This document shows positions 55,804 through 64,000 of a DNA stretch of 64,000 nt, piece after piece. The first letter of the stretch is position 1. Each line of letters begins with the position of its first letter. Origin of the DNA: JBKBIP01 sp046297495. GTDB lineage: Bacteria > Planctomycetota > Planctomycetia > Gemmatales > Gemmataceae. The stretch is from positions 1 to 64,000 of the forward strand of contig JBKBIP010000012.1 in assembly GCA_046297495.1 (NCBI GenBank). The letters run 5' to 3'. Below the pieces are notes generated by a model that was not told the origin of the DNA, made no database searches, and saw only the letters and a list, made by a program, of their open reading frames with translations. The translations under genes were made by a program, and so were the position numbers.

Positions 55804-56571
55804 ATGATGAACACACCGCGACTTGGAAACGCGCGATCCGAAAATGCCAATTTGCCGCGCATACTCGCTTACGTGGCGGACCTGGAACTGGAAGTGGATC
55901 GGTTGCGGCGCCACAACCAGCTGATTGTCCAGGAATTACGGGATGCTCTGCTGGAACTCCTACGACTGTGCAACAACCGCGCGGAAGCCTCAATCCTACC
56001 CAATACGTCGGCCGAGATGACGCCCGCGATTCAGAAGATACTGGAAACGCTCCAAGACTTGCGCGACCTGCCCGGCTACCATCCGGCTCATGACCAGGTC
56101 ATCGCCATCGCGGTTCGTCCCTTGATCGAGCAGGTATTTCGCGTGCAGCAGCGATTTTTGGGAGTGCCCGACGTGGTCCTCCAACTCGAGCTGGAAAGCG
56201 ACCATGTCGAGTGGTTCCCCGCGCGGCTGCGGCACATTCTCGATCACTTGCTCTCTAACGCCCTGAAGTATCGGGACCCTGCCAAGGGAGACCAATGGGT
56301 TCGCGTGCGGCTGCGCGTTTCGTCCGAGGCTTACGAATTGGGCGTATCCGACAATGGCGTGGGCATCAAGCCCAAAGAAATGGACCAGGTGTTCAATCTG
56401 TTCTATCGAGCGGCCCCAGCGCGCGAAGCCGGATTGGGTATGGGCCTGCCCGTGGTCAAGCTGCTGGTGGAACAGAGCAACGGCGCGCTGACCGCTCATT
56501 CCGACCCCGGTCGCGGCTCACTCTTCACCGTTTTGCTCCCCCGTTACGAGATGGATGACTACCTCATTTGA
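55804..56571 (+). CDS. Sensor-kinase-like protein with HATPase_c domain
   Basis: A 255-residue soluble protein. An N-terminal coiled coil (AYVADLELEVDRLRRHNQLI) leads to a histidine-kinase ATPase domain: N box LRHILDHLLSNALKYRD, G1 box LGVSDNGVGIKPKEMDQVF, and G2 box AGLGMGLPVVKLL. No clear H-box with the phospho-accepting histidine (HExRxP type) and no membrane segment were found, so it may act as an ATPase module regulating partners, or use an atypical His. ATG at 55804 with GGAG upstream. It follows the receiver-like gene. Confidence 0.82.
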   Translation: MMNTPRLGNARSENANLPRILAYVADLELEVDRLRRHNQLIVQELRDALLELLRLCNNRAEASILPNTSAEMTPAIQKILETLQDLRDLPGYHPAHDQVIAIAVRPLIEQVFRVQQRFLGVPDVVLQLELESDHVEWFPARLRHILDHLLSNALKYRDPAKGDQWVRVRLRVSSEAYELGVSDNGVGIKPKEMDQVFNLFYRAAPAREAGLGMGLPVVKLLVEQSNGALTAHSDPGRGSLFTVLLPRYEMDDYLI

Positions 56572-56642
56572 AACCCGGCACAGCAACTTGATGGGGAAGT
56601 TCGAGGCGGGGTTTCACGCCTCTTTTCCGAAAGCAGGGTTAC

Positions 56643-57014
56643 ATGGTTGACAGAATCTTGAATCGCCGCGAGTTACGCAAACAAGCCGACCAAGCCGACC
56701 AAGCCGACCAAGCCGCCGTCCCGAACGAGAAGACGGCGGCCCCGGCGCGGAAGAAAGCCGTGAAGGCCAAAGCGCCGGCCAGCCCGAAAGTGCGAAAACC
56801 GCGCGCCAAGAAACCCGCCCCTCGTTTGCGGGTGCGCTGGGGCATCTTCAATGCCAACGTCAAGCAGGTGGCTATTTTTGACTATAACCAGCGACTCGCT
56901 GCCGACGCCAAGCTCGCGGACCTGCTCGCCCAAAACAAGGGACTCTTTTACATGCAAATGGTCAAGGAACCTATCCCGGAGCCTGTTCCCCCCGTGGCTG
57001 CCGGGGATGACTAA
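56643..57014 (+). CDS. Basic Lys/Ala-rich small protein
   Basis: A 123-residue protein. Residues 1-62 are low in complexity: RILNRRELRKQADQADQADQ, then a Lys/Ala/Pro tract (ARKKAVKAKAPASPKVRKP) like the histone H1-type tails of some bacterial DNA-binding proteins. Residues 65-105 form a small folded part (VRWGIFNANVKQVAIFDYNQ). The QAD triplets come from four tandem nine-base units (CAAGCCGAC) at 56682-56717. ATG at 56643. I do not recognise the folded part; it seems conserved in planctomycetes, but this is from memory only. Confidence 0.6.
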   Translation: MVDRILNRRELRKQADQADQADQAAVPNEKTAAPARKKAVKAKAPASPKVRKPRAKKPAPRLRVRWGIFNANVKQVAIFDYNQRLAADAKLADLLAQNKGLFYMQMVKEPIPEPVPPVAAGDD

Positions 57015-57145
57015 GAGGCCGCCTTGGAATCATTCCGTTCGTCGCCCCCCCGTTCCTGGAATCCTGTTTTGTGTTTCTGTTTCTGTTTCGATGACTGGCT
57101 AATCACCTCATCGTGAGTGTCTGACCCTACTTGTGGAGTTTGGAA

Positions 57146-57457
57146 ATGGGTAAGAAATTGTACGTCGGTAATCTCGGTTACAATGTCAATGACGGCGAGT
57201 TGGAAAAACTGTTCGCGCCGTATGGCACGGTGGAATCCGCCCAAGTCATTTTGGATCGCGATACGGGCCGTTCCAAGGGTTTTGGCTTCGTGGAGATGAA
57301 GACGGCCCAAGAAGCACAGGCCGCCGTCACCGCGCTGAATGGCCAGGATTCGGGCGGGCGGGCCTTGGTCGTCAATGAGGCGCGCCCCAAAACGGAAGGT
57401 GGGGGGCGCGGCGGCTACGGCGGCAGAGGCGGCAGTTCGGGAGGACGCCGTTATTAG
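57146..57457 (+). CDS. Glycine-rich RNA-recognition-motif protein
   Basis: A 103-residue protein: one RRM domain with RNP2 KLYVGNLGY at residues 4-12 and RNP1 SKGFGFVEM near residue 44, then a glycine/arginine tail (GGGRGGYGGRGGSSGGRRY). This is the common bacterial single-RRM family of cyanobacteria and planctomycetes, binding single-stranded RNA and often cold-induced. ATG at 57146 has GGAG seven bases upstream. The 130-base leader between it and the previous gene may carry regulation, but no known motif was seen. Confidence 0.92.
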   Translation: MGKKLYVGNLGYNVNDGELEKLFAPYGTVESAQVILDRDTGRSKGFGFVEMKTAQEAQAAVTALNGQDSGGRALVVNEARPKTEGGGRGGYGGRGGSSGGRRY

Positions 57458-57470
57458 TACGATTCGCGGT

Positions 57471-57559
57471 GGCTTGGCATACACCATAAGGGGCAGTCGT
57501 CTCTTCACACTACGCCCGCAGCGTACCACAACGACGCCTATCCCGAATGGGGTATGCCA
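57471..57559. repeat. Long-range inverted repeat downstream of the RRM gene
   Basis: TTGGCATAC near 57473-57481 is complementary to GTATGCCAA near 57551-57559, which could close a stem over about 70 bases. No T run follows, so a terminator role is unproven. The rest of 57458-57720 shows no gene. Confidence 0.35.
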
Positions 57560-57720
57560 ACCCGTGCGCGAATGGCTCTATTCCTCCGGTAGGAAAGATG
57601 CTTCCGAGCACGCCGCGTGGCACCGGACACCCTCGGCACCAATCTCAACCGCTCCACTTATACTTGACCACCAAAGGGAGCACGGCGGAGCACGTTAGGG
57701 GAACCGCTGACAAGTTGAGC

Positions 57721-58632
57721 TTAGCCTGTGATCAACTCCCGCAGGATTTTGACATACTTCGGCACGGCGACCTTTGGTTCCTCGGCAGCCTCGTATTCCA
57801 GGACGACATAGCCGCGATAGTGAACCTTGCGCAAGATGTCGAGCAAGCGTTTCAGGTCGGCTTCCTCCTTCGGTTGGCCGGCGCGCTGAATCTCCGTCTT
57901 GAGCTGCGCGACGACGGCGTAGGGAGCGATCCGTTCCAGGTCGGCATACGGGTCGGCAGTGTGGAAGTTGCCGGAGTCGAGATTGACGCCGAAATGGTCG
58001 TGCTTCACCGCTTGGACAATGGCCAGCATTTGATCTGGCGTCGCGGTGATGCCACCATGATTCTCCAAGGCGAGAATAACGCCATATTGAGCGGCATGGT
58101 CGCAAGCCTCTTGAATGGCGGCCACGCAACGCACGCGGGCTTTTTCTTCCGTGTCCCCTTTGGCGACCCGGCCGGCGAAGATGCGGATGGTCTTCCCCCC
58201 CAGCAACGAGGTGCGTTCGATCCAACTTTTCACCATTGCCATTTGTTCTTTGTGCTGGGCGGCGTCGGGGACGCAGAAATCGTTACCTACTGCCGTGCCG
58301 CTGACATCCAGGCCCAGCTGGGTGCATTTCCGTTTCAGCCGCGCCAGATATGCCGATGACGTGTCCGCGAAGTAATAGGCCGTCAGTTCCACGGCATCGA
58401 GTTGGATGGCGGCGGCGAACTCGACGAAATCATCAAGCGTCATGGGGGGCTGAGGCTTCAGGTTCAGCGCCAGGTATTTGCGAAAGCTGTAGGCGGCCAA
58501 GCCGAGGCGAAAGTGCGGCGGGCCGGTGCGTGCAATCGGCTCAATTCCCCAACCGGACACCGTCGCCCCAGCCGTGGCCGCTGTCGCCGTCAACGAAGCC
58601 TGAAGAAACTGGCGGCGCGAATAGGTTGTCAT
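57721..58632 (-). CDS. Twin-arginine-exported sugar phosphate isomerase/epimerase
   Basis: A 303-residue xylose-isomerase-like TIM barrel with a Tat signal (YSRRQFLQASLTATAATAG). Metal-site-type residues lie in the strands VILALENHGG (Glu), FGVNLDSGNFH (Asp, His) and GYVVLEYEA (Glu), matching the four-ligand site of the sugar phosphate isomerase/epimerase group better than the paralogue at 5206. Substrate unknown. ATG at 58632 with AGGAG eight to twelve bases upstream. It is preceded by the REP-like palindrome at 58663. Confidence 0.88.
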   Translation of the reverse strand: MTTYSRRQFLQASLTATAATAGATVSGWGIEPIARTGPPHFRLGLAAYSFRKYLALNLKPQPPMTLDDFVEFAAAIQLDAVELTAYYFADTSSAYLARLKRKCTQLGLDVSGTAVGNDFCVPDAAQHKEQMAMVKSWIERTSLLGGKTIRIFAGRVAKGDTEEKARVRCVAAIQEACDHAAQYGVILALENHGGITATPDQMLAIVQAVKHDHFGVNLDSGNFHTADPYADLERIAPYAVVAQLKTEIQRAGQPKEEADLKRLLDILRKVHYRGYVVLEYEAAEEPKVAVPKYVKILRELITG

Positions 58633-58662
58633 GAATGTGACTCCTGAGTATGAAATCGTTTG

Positions 58663-58714
58663 GGATTCATCGCTTCGCGTGGGTGGCCGATAGCCCACGC
58701 GAAACGATAAATCC
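58663..58714. repeat. REP-like palindrome (GGATTC/GAATCC family)
   Basis: The 21-base arms 58663-58683 and 58694-58714 are complementary with two mismatches and a ten-base loop. The element lies between two minus-strand genes. Confidence 0.7.
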
Positions 58715-58743
58715 GCGCATGTCGATCTTCCCAAATGGGCAGT

Positions 58744-60087
58744 TCACATCCGCCACGCCAACAACAACACAATCAACACAATCAACCATAACATGCCGCC
58801 GATAGCGACCGGCACGCCAAAATCGAACCAGAACGGCAGCTCCTCCGGTGGGGTGGCGGGAGATCGAACCGGCCCTTTCGCCGCAGGCCGGACGACCGAA
58901 GAGGAAGAAGAGGTTCGCGTCCCCTGAATGATGGCTTCCCAGGTTTGCTCCGGCGATGCGTCGGCTTCGTGCAGCGTGGCCTCGGCTTGGCTTTGAAAAT
59001 TGGAGTCGTCGGTGATGACCGTGGGGGGCCGGTCTACCCACGGCAGCAACGCCTCGCGCACGGCGGCGGCGGTGGGAAAGCGGCGCTCTGGCCGTTTGGC
59101 CATCATCACTTGGATGAGACGATAGAACTCCACCGGCACCACCGGGTTCAGCTCCGGCACCGGCACCGGCGTCTCAGTACGATGGCGCATGATTTTCTGA
59201 ATGGCATTCCCGCCAGGGAAAGGGGGTTGTCCCGCCAAGGCGAAATATATGGTGCAGCCCAGCGAATAAATGTCGCTGCGGGCATCGACTTTCGACGAGT
59301 CCTCGGCTTGTTCGGGGGAGACGTAATCCATCGTGCCCACGACATAGCCTTGTCCGCCGACGATGGTACGGTCGCTGGGCAGCTCGTTCGCCATCAGGGC
59401 CAATCCCAAGTCCAGCACCTTGGCCGTGTCATTGGGCGTGATCATGATGTTGGAAGCTTTCAAGTCGCGGTGGATCAACCCTTGGGCGTGAGCGTGTTCC
59501 AATCCCGCCGCCACCTCGGCGAACAAGCGGGCGGCGCGCGGCACGGTCAACGGTCCCTGGCGATGAATCAGCTGAAAGAGATTATGGCCGGGGATGTATT
59601 CCATGACGATGTAGTGAATCCCCTTGTGTTCGCCGACTTCCAAGGTGCGCGTCAGGTGGGGATGGGCGACCTTTTGACACAATTCCATCTCCCGGCGAAA
59701 GCGGGCCAACATGCGGTCTTCCTGCTTGGCGCGCTTGGGAGGCAGTACCTTGACGGCGACCAGCTGCTGATTGCGAGTGTCGCGGGCCAAGTACACGGTT
59801 CCCATTCCCCCCTTGCCGATGGGCGTTTGAATGTGGAAGGGACCCAAGACCAAGCCCAGAATGGTGCCGCTTAGCAAGTGGTGCGCCTGAAAACGTGTGA
59901 GTTTGCCGATTGTAACGAGATGCTCGGCCAAACCTTCCACCGTGTTCCGTCCCGCCGCCGCCGGCTCGCGCAGCACCGCTTGCAGCTCCTCCCGGCCCAG
60001 CACGCCGCTGCGCACGATGTTTTGCAAGAAGGGAGCCAAAGGTGATGAACTCGATTCTGCTCCGGGTGCCACCGAAGGAGTTTGCAT
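58744..60087 (-). CDS. Membrane serine/threonine protein kinase
   Basis: A 447-residue Hanks-type kinase. Residues 18-80 are the helical region often seen before planctomycete kinases (TIGKLTRFQAHHLLSGTILG). The catalytic domain has GKGGMGTVYLA (91-101), Lys113 in VAVKVL, HRDLKASN (206-213), DLG (226-228) in place of DFG, and YVSPEQAEDSSKVDARSDIY. A Ser/Thr-rich linker (GTRTSSSSSVV) and one C-terminal membrane helix (AIGGMLWLIVLIVLLLAW) end it, so the kinase faces the cytoplasm and no sizeable external domain exists. ATG at 60087; the six codons upstream are unsupported. Confidence 0.93.
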   Translation of the reverse strand: MQTPSVAPGAESSSSPLAPFLQNIVRSGVLGREELQAVLREPAAAGRNTVEGLAEHLVTIGKLTRFQAHHLLSGTILGLVLGPFHIQTPIGKGGMGTVYLARDTRNQQLVAVKVLPPKRAKQEDRMLARFRREMELCQKVAHPHLTRTLEVGEHKGIHYIVMEYIPGHNLFQLIHRQGPLTVPRAARLFAEVAAGLEHAHAQGLIHRDLKASNIMITPNDTAKVLDLGLALMANELPSDRTIVGGQGYVVGTMDYVSPEQAEDSSKVDARSDIYSLGCTIYFALAGQPPFPGGNAIQKIMRHRTETPVPVPELNPVVPVEFYRLIQVMMAKRPERRFPTAAAVREALLPWVDRPPTVITDDSNFQSQAEATLHEADASPEQTWEAIIQGTRTSSSSSVVRPAAKGPVRSPATPPEELPFWFDFGVPVAIGGMLWLIVLIVLLLAWRM

Positions 60088-60254
60088 ACGACAAGACCTG
60101 CACAAGATTCTGAAAATAACAGACCGATTCTACTGGACGGAACAGGCGGCGTCCAGAAATTAACCACCGATTTAGAAAACCAGGAGTAGAAAAGAACGAT
60201 GGTTTTCGTTTTCTCATTCCGCCGAGCACGCACCGTCAGCAAGTGCTATTTTTT

Positions 60255-60290
60255 CTGGCGAGCGGGCGGGGTTGATCCCTGCTGCTCGCC
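60255..60290. repeat. GGCGAGC-type imperfect hairpin
   Basis: GGCGAGC (60257-60263) pairs with GCTCGCC (60284-60290), extended by imperfect GGGCGGGG/CCCTGC pairing. It lies between the kinase start and the end of apbE, and belongs to the same core family as 44631 and 46422. Confidence 0.55.
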
Positions 60291-60333
60291 GGGTTTTCCT
60301 CCGAAATAATTTCCGAACCGCCTCTGAACAGCG

Positions 60334-61350
60334 TCAATCGTCGGCCCTCTTCCTTGGCAATTCCTGCCAGCGCTTGGAGTAGTACGATTCGTTTCCCTTG
60401 GCCGTCTTGCGCACGCCATAGGCGGCGGTGGCAGGCATGGCGTCGATGAGGGGGAGGCCTCGGTCGGGGCCGAGTAGGGCGACGAGCTTGGTCAGGCTGT
60501 CGGCTTGGATGCCGTGGGGGGCGACGACGGTGACGCTGTTGCGGCCCGTCATGCCCAGGCCCGTGCGTGGATCGACAATGTGCGAATAGCGTTGGCCGTC
60601 AATCTCCACGTATTGCTCGGCCTCGCCGGAGGTGGATACCGCCGCGTTCTTCAACAGCAGAAATTCCGACGGCTCGCTGTCGGGATCATCCAGCGGGGCG
60701 ACACCGATGACCCAGCCTTGCCGATCTGGTGGCGCGTCGCTGACGGCGATATCCCCGCCCGCCGCCGCCAAGGCGCGGGTGATGCCATGTTGACGCAATA
60801 CCTTCAGCGCCTCATCGGCGGCATACCCCTTGGCGATGCCGCCTAAATCCAGCTGCATCCCTTTTTTCAACAGCTGTACGGTACGCTTGGTGGCATCGAG
60901 CTTCATCAGCTGGTAGCCAACCAGCGCTTTTGCTTTGGCAAGTTGGTCTGGATCGGGCAGGCGCTTGGTCTTGCGGGCCTCGCGCCACAAGCGCGCCAGG
61001 GGGCCGATGGTGACATCGAATGCGCCATCCGATTTCCGGGATACTTCCTGAGCTTTCTCTAGGACGTAAAATAGCTCGGCGCTCACCGGCACCGGCTCAC
61101 CGCCCGCCTGGGCGCACAGCCGCATCAATTCGCTGTTTGGCCGGTAATCACTCATCATCTGTTCCAACTCGGCGATGCGAGCGAAAGCGGCGGTTTGGGC
61201 CCGATCCGCCGTGTCTTGATCCGGGGCATAGAGTATAATCTGGAAGCGTGTGCCCATGTGGGGTTCCACATAAGCGAAGCGCCGCGTCTCCGCCTCACTA
61301 GCCCCAACCGCGACCACCAGCCATAACCCATAGAGATAACCATTGGCCAT
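60334..61350 (-). CDS. apbE: FAD:protein FMN transferase (ApbE family)
   Basis: A 338-residue exported enzyme that attaches FMN from FAD to Thr/Ser of redox-pump proteins such as NqrB/C or RnfG. An N-terminal hydrophobic segment (GYLYGLWLVVAVGAS) serves as signal. Family blocks: THMGTRF-like PHMGTRFQI, MSDYRPNSELMRL, FDVTIGPLARLW, LDLGGIAKGYAAD, RALAAAGGDIAVSD, VSTSGEAEQY (flavin/Mg site) and SHIVDPRTGLG, followed by ADSLTKLVALLG. All key residues seem present. ATG at 61350. No Nqr or Rnf gene is nearby, so the acceptor is elsewhere. Confidence 0.94.
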   Translation of the reverse strand: MANGYLYGLWLVVAVGASEAETRRFAYVEPHMGTRFQIILYAPDQDTADRAQTAAFARIAELEQMMSDYRPNSELMRLCAQAGGEPVPVSAELFYVLEKAQEVSRKSDGAFDVTIGPLARLWREARKTKRLPDPDQLAKAKALVGYQLMKLDATKRTVQLLKKGMQLDLGGIAKGYAADEALKVLRQHGITRALAAAGGDIAVSDAPPDRQGWVIGVAPLDDPDSEPSEFLLLKNAAVSTSGEAEQYVEIDGQRYSHIVDPRTGLGMTGRNSVTVVAPHGIQADSLTKLVALLGPDRGLPLIDAMPATAAYGVRKTAKGNESYYSKRWQELPRKRADD

Positions 61351-61484
61351 GTCGAAGTTTCCGAATATGAAGAATCATCGAAACCCTGTTCGCGCTACCG
61401 GCGTTGAAAGTACATGAGGAATAAGGGACGATCTATCTCTTGAACCAAACGCCGGGCATGATGTTTTGTTGGAGCTTAGCACAA

Positions 61485-62513
61485 ATGAAACGATTGATAC
61501 AGTCTCCCTTGCCGTTGCTTCTTGGGTGTTCTTTCTCGTTGATGGTCATGGCCCTGTTGCTTCCCTTGGCGCCGGCCCAAGGATTCGACCGGAGCAAATT
61601 GCCGATTGTCGAGCCGTTGACGCATAAAGGCTACGTGCAAGAGATTCCCGACAGCGACGTCAAGTTCGAGCTGGTGCCGATTCCCGGCGGTACCTACATG
61701 ATGGGCAGCCCGGAAACCGAAAAGGGGCGCCGTCCCGATGAGGGGCCGCAACATCCCGTCACCGTGAAGCCCTTTTGGATGGGGAAGATGGAAGTGACCT
61801 GGGATGAATTCGATGTGTACTGGCGCAGCATGGATTTCGCTAAGGGGGCCGACGCCATCTCCCGGCCCACGCCGCCGTATGCCGATGAGACCTTTGGCCG
61901 GGGGCGCGAAGGGTATCCGCTGATCTGCATTCCCCATCACACGGCGATGGAATACTGCCGGTGGCTATCGAAACGCACCGGCAAGATTTATCGGCTGCCG
62001 ACCGAGGCGGAATGGGAATGGGCCGCCCGCGCCGGCACGACGACGGCTTACTTCTTCGGCGATGATCCGAAACCACTGTCGGAATATGCCTGGTTTGACC
62101 CGGAAGCGGATGAATCGACAGTCGAAGTTGGCCAGAAGAAACCGAATCCCTGGGGCTTGCACGACATCTACGGCAACGTCGCTGAATGGTGTCTGGATCA
62201 TTACGAAAGCGATTACTACGCCAAATTCCCCCTCGACATGCCGACCGTGCAGCCGGTGTTGCTGCCGACGGAACGGCGCTTCTCCCATGTGGTGCGCGGC
62301 GGCTCCTGGGAAGACGACGACCCCGCTCGGCTGCGCAGCGCCGCCCGCGCGTTCTCTGACAAAAACTGGCTGAAGCGCGACCCCCAACGTCCACAAAGCA
62401 TCTGGTGGCTCACCGATGCCGAATTCGTCGGTTTCCGCGTCGTGTGTCCAGTCGAGGAACAGGAGAATTTGAAGGGAATCAAATCGAAAGTGACGAGAGA
62501 TAGTCCGAACTGA
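61485..62513 (+). CDS. Formylglycine-generating-enzyme (SUMF1)-like secreted protein
   Basis: A 342-residue protein: signal peptide (LLLGCSFSLMVMALLLPLAPA), then the SUMF1/FGE domain with VPIPGGTYMMGSPETEKGRR, MGKMEVTWDEFDVYW, RLPTEAEWEWAARAGTTTAY, NPWGLHDIYGNVAEWCLDHY and VVRGGSWEDD. The Cys pair that binds copper in true FGE was not located, so it may be one of the many planctomycete SUMF1-domain proteins without sulfatase-maturing activity, although sulfatases abound in this phylum. ATG at 61485 with GGAG ten bases upstream; the frame extends to 61440 without support. Confidence 0.88.
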   Translation: MKRLIQSPLPLLLGCSFSLMVMALLLPLAPAQGFDRSKLPIVEPLTHKGYVQEIPDSDVKFELVPIPGGTYMMGSPETEKGRRPDEGPQHPVTVKPFWMGKMEVTWDEFDVYWRSMDFAKGADAISRPTPPYADETFGRGREGYPLICIPHHTAMEYCRWLSKRTGKIYRLPTEAEWEWAARAGTTTAYFFGDDPKPLSEYAWFDPEADESTVEVGQKKPNPWGLHDIYGNVAEWCLDHYESDYYAKFPLDMPTVQPVLLPTERRFSHVVRGGSWEDDDPARLRSAARAFSDKNWLKRDPQRPQSIWWLTDAEFVGFRVVCPVEEQENLKGIKSKVTRDSPN

Positions 62514-62525
62514 GCGCGGTGTGGC

Positions 62526-62571
62526 GGATTCATCGCTTCTGGTTCGGGATCGAGCGCGAAGCGATGAATCC
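62526..62571. repeat. REP-like palindrome (GGATTC/GAATCC family)
   Basis: GGATTCATCGCTTC (62526-62539) is the exact complement of 62558-62571, with an 18-base loop, directly after the SUMF1-like gene. Confidence 0.7.
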
Positions 62572-62738
62572 TGGCATACTAATCAATTTGCGACAGAAGA
62601 AAAAGAAGTTGATCCTGTCCCTCGATGGGCGAGCTACGGGGTAGGGATCGTGCTGGTCGATCCCAGGACGGTCTAAAACGTCGGACAGTTATCGGTTCTC
62701 AAAAAATAGTCGGCTATGTAAATTGGGAGGATGCACCG

Positions 62739-63383
62739 ATGCGTTGGTTCTTGTCACTGACCGTGGGGCTTATGGGTGTCACTTTGTTGGCAGCGGATAA
62801 GCCGCGAGTCTTCGTCTTCGCGGCGGATGAGATCGGCAAGACGCCCAAGGGGTGGACCGTCGCCAAAACCGGCATGTTCGAGGGGAGCGTCTGGCAAGTG
62901 GTGAAAGACCCGACCGCCCCTTCGGGAACGGGGCAGGTATTGGCCCAGCTGGCCGAGGGGGAACGCCGGCTGTTCAACTTGTGCGTAGTCGATGACACCC
63001 ATTACCGAGACCTGGAAGCCAGCGTGCGCTACAAGGCCGTCGCGGGGGAGATTGACCAAGGGGGCGGCATCGTTTGGCGCTACCAGGATCCCAACAACTA
63101 CTACATCGCCCGCTACAATCCGTTGGAAACCAACTTCCGCGTGTACAAGGTGATCGATGGCAAACGCGAGCAGCTGGAAAGTCACGGCAACCTGGATTTG
63201 CCGGCGGGTCAGTGGCACACCTTGACCATCCGCCAGCAAGGAAACCGCATCGAATGTCTACTCGATGGCAAATCCTACCTTCAAGTTCAGGACGATACCT
63301 TGACCAAGCCCGGCAAGGTGGGTTTGTGGACCAAGGCCGACGCCAAGACCTATTTCGACGAGCTACGCGTCGCGCCGCGTTGA
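62739..63383 (+). CDS. Secreted DUF1080/laminin-G-like protein
   Basis: A 214-residue protein with a signal peptide (MRWFLSLTVGLMGVTLLAA) and a jelly-roll domain close to 3-keto-disaccharide hydrolase (DUF1080) and laminin-G-like folds: GGGIVWRYQDPNNYYIARYN, NLDLPAGQWHTLTIRQQGN and GKVGLWTKADAKTYFDELRV. Such domains bind or cleave glycans; no catalytic set could be picked out here. ATG at 62739 with GGGAGG eight bases upstream. The next gene starts 25 bases after its stop, so the two may be co-transcribed. Confidence 0.8.
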   Translation: MRWFLSLTVGLMGVTLLAADKPRVFVFAADEIGKTPKGWTVAKTGMFEGSVWQVVKDPTAPSGTGQVLAQLAEGERRLFNLCVVDDTHYRDLEASVRYKAVAGEIDQGGGIVWRYQDPNNYYIARYNPLETNFRVYKVIDGKREQLESHGNLDLPAGQWHTLTIRQQGNRIECLLDGKSYLQVQDDTLTKPGKVGLWTKADAKTYFDELRVAPR

Positions 63384-63408
63384 GCAGGAAAAAAAGGGAC
63401 CGCACGCC

Positions 63409-64000
63409 ATGAACCGCGCTCCGATCCTGTTGGGACTAGCCCTCGGCATGGCGCCGGCGGCTTGGTGGTTGCACTCGTTACTCCTGCCCGCAGCGGCGCC
63501 GGAGGCTCCCATGTCCGACCCGCTTCCGCCCCTCACGTTGAGCCAGGAACAAGTGTCGGCGTTCGCGCGGCTGGCGCTCCAAGGGATTCAGCGTGAATAT
63601 CCGAACAAGCCCGATCATGTGCTCAATGATGCCAATGACGTGCGCGGTCCGCGCCAGTTGCATCCGGCTTTTTACGGCTGTTTCGACTGGCATTCGGCGG
63701 TTCATAGTCACTGGATGTTGGTCCGGCTGCTGCGGCTGTACCCGGACTTGTCTGAACGCCAGCGCATCCGGGCCGTGCTGGCCGAGCATCTGACGGCCCA
63801 GAACCTCCAAGCCGAGGCCGATTACTTCCAGCAACCGAATCGGCAATCATTTGAACGGACCTACGGCTGGGCTTGGCTCTTGAAGCTGGCCGAGGAGCTG
63901 CACGCCTGGGACGATCCCGACGCCAAGCAATGGTCACGAAACCTGCGACCCCTGACGGACGTGATCGTCGCCCGCTATCTCGATTTCCTGCCGAAGCAAA
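63409..64000 (+). CDS. DUF2891 family protein, N-terminal part (cut by window end)
   Basis: The frame runs from the ATG at 63409 to the window edge without a stop, giving 197 residues. After a hydrophobic signal-like start (PILLGLALGMAPAAWWLHSL) comes the DUF2891 signature HPAFYGCFDWHSAVHSHWML, then LLRLYPDLSERQRIRAVLAE and FERTYGWAWLLKLAEELHAW. The family looks like an alpha/alpha toroid; its substrate is unknown to me. It directly follows the DUF1080-like gene, suggesting a shared extracytoplasmic role in sugar metabolism, which is inference. Confidence 0.88.
   Translation, partial: MNRAPILLGLALGMAPAAWWLHSLLLPAAAPEAPMSDPLPPLTLSQEQVSAFARLALQGIQREYPNKPDHVLNDANDVRGPRQLHPAFYGCFDWHSAVHSHWMLVRLLRLYPDLSERQRIRAVLAEHLTAQNLQAEADYFQQPNRQSFERTYGWAWLLKLAEELHAWDDPDAKQWSRNLRPLTDVIVARYLDFLPKQ

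Overview
The window is a 64 kb piece of a GC-rich bacterial chromosome, most likely a planctomycete of the Gemmataceae. The evidence is a twin-arginine DUF1501 protein, several twin-arginine xylose-isomerase-like TIM-barrel proteins, a serine/threonine kinase with a DLG motif, a truncated DUF4058 gene, PQQ-repeat, WD40, HEAT and TPR secreted proteins, and a family at 52811-53521 that I recall only from Gemmata relatives. Tetrahydromethanopterin-type C1 genes also fit this phylum. Genes are short mono- or bicistronic units on both strands. No phage, insertion sequence, CRISPR array, tRNA or rRNA gene was found.

Layout. 1-6.7 kb: MFS transporter (cut by the window edge), GNAT-like protein, FIST sensor protein, RluA-type pseudouridine synthase, TIM-barrel protein. 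6.7-9 kb: a gene-poor kilobase holding a REP-like palindrome, a class I c-di-GMP riboswitch, about 180 nt of strongly foldable RNA and an intrinsic terminator, followed by a secreted repeat protein. 9-20 kb: DUF1501, a D-cysteine desulfhydrase-like enzyme, and two giant TPR proteins on opposite strands. 20.3-22.9 kb: DUF447 plus beta-RFAP synthase (methanopterin biosynthesis) and an alpha/beta hydrolase. 23-32 kb: VWA membrane protein, a DUF4058 remnant, LLM flavin oxidoreductase, squalene-cyclase-like and PQQ proteins, tyrosine phosphatase. 32.4-34.1 kb: complete cobalt-type nitrile hydratase operon (alpha, beta, activator).

34.6-41 kb is the most informative part. Three genes on the minus strand are interrupted by in-frame UGA codons that read best as selenocysteine: a deiodinase-like redoxin (Thr-Sec-Pro-Pro-Phe), SelD itself (Sec at the catalytic Cys position) and a SelW-like Rdx protein (CxxU). 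Each UGA is followed at 21-33 nt by a perfect 6-9 bp hairpin with a three-base loop starting with G, which fits the bacterial SECIS rule. Standard gene calling truncates or misses all three. Interspersed are a FolK-SDR fusion, an isolated rplC, an Hsp70 and a Tsr3-like protein.

41.6-64 kb: WD40 protein; carB carrying two in-frame palindromic insertions; a minus-strand run of HEAT, tandem CAP, ceramidase-like, macrodomain, Gemmata-family and phosphotriesterase-like genes; a receiver/ATPase pair; an RRM protein; a TIM-barrel protein; a kinase; ApbE; a formylglycine-generating-enzyme-like protein; a DUF1080-like protein and a DUF2891 protein cut by the right edge. Several dispersed palindromic repeat families occur between genes.
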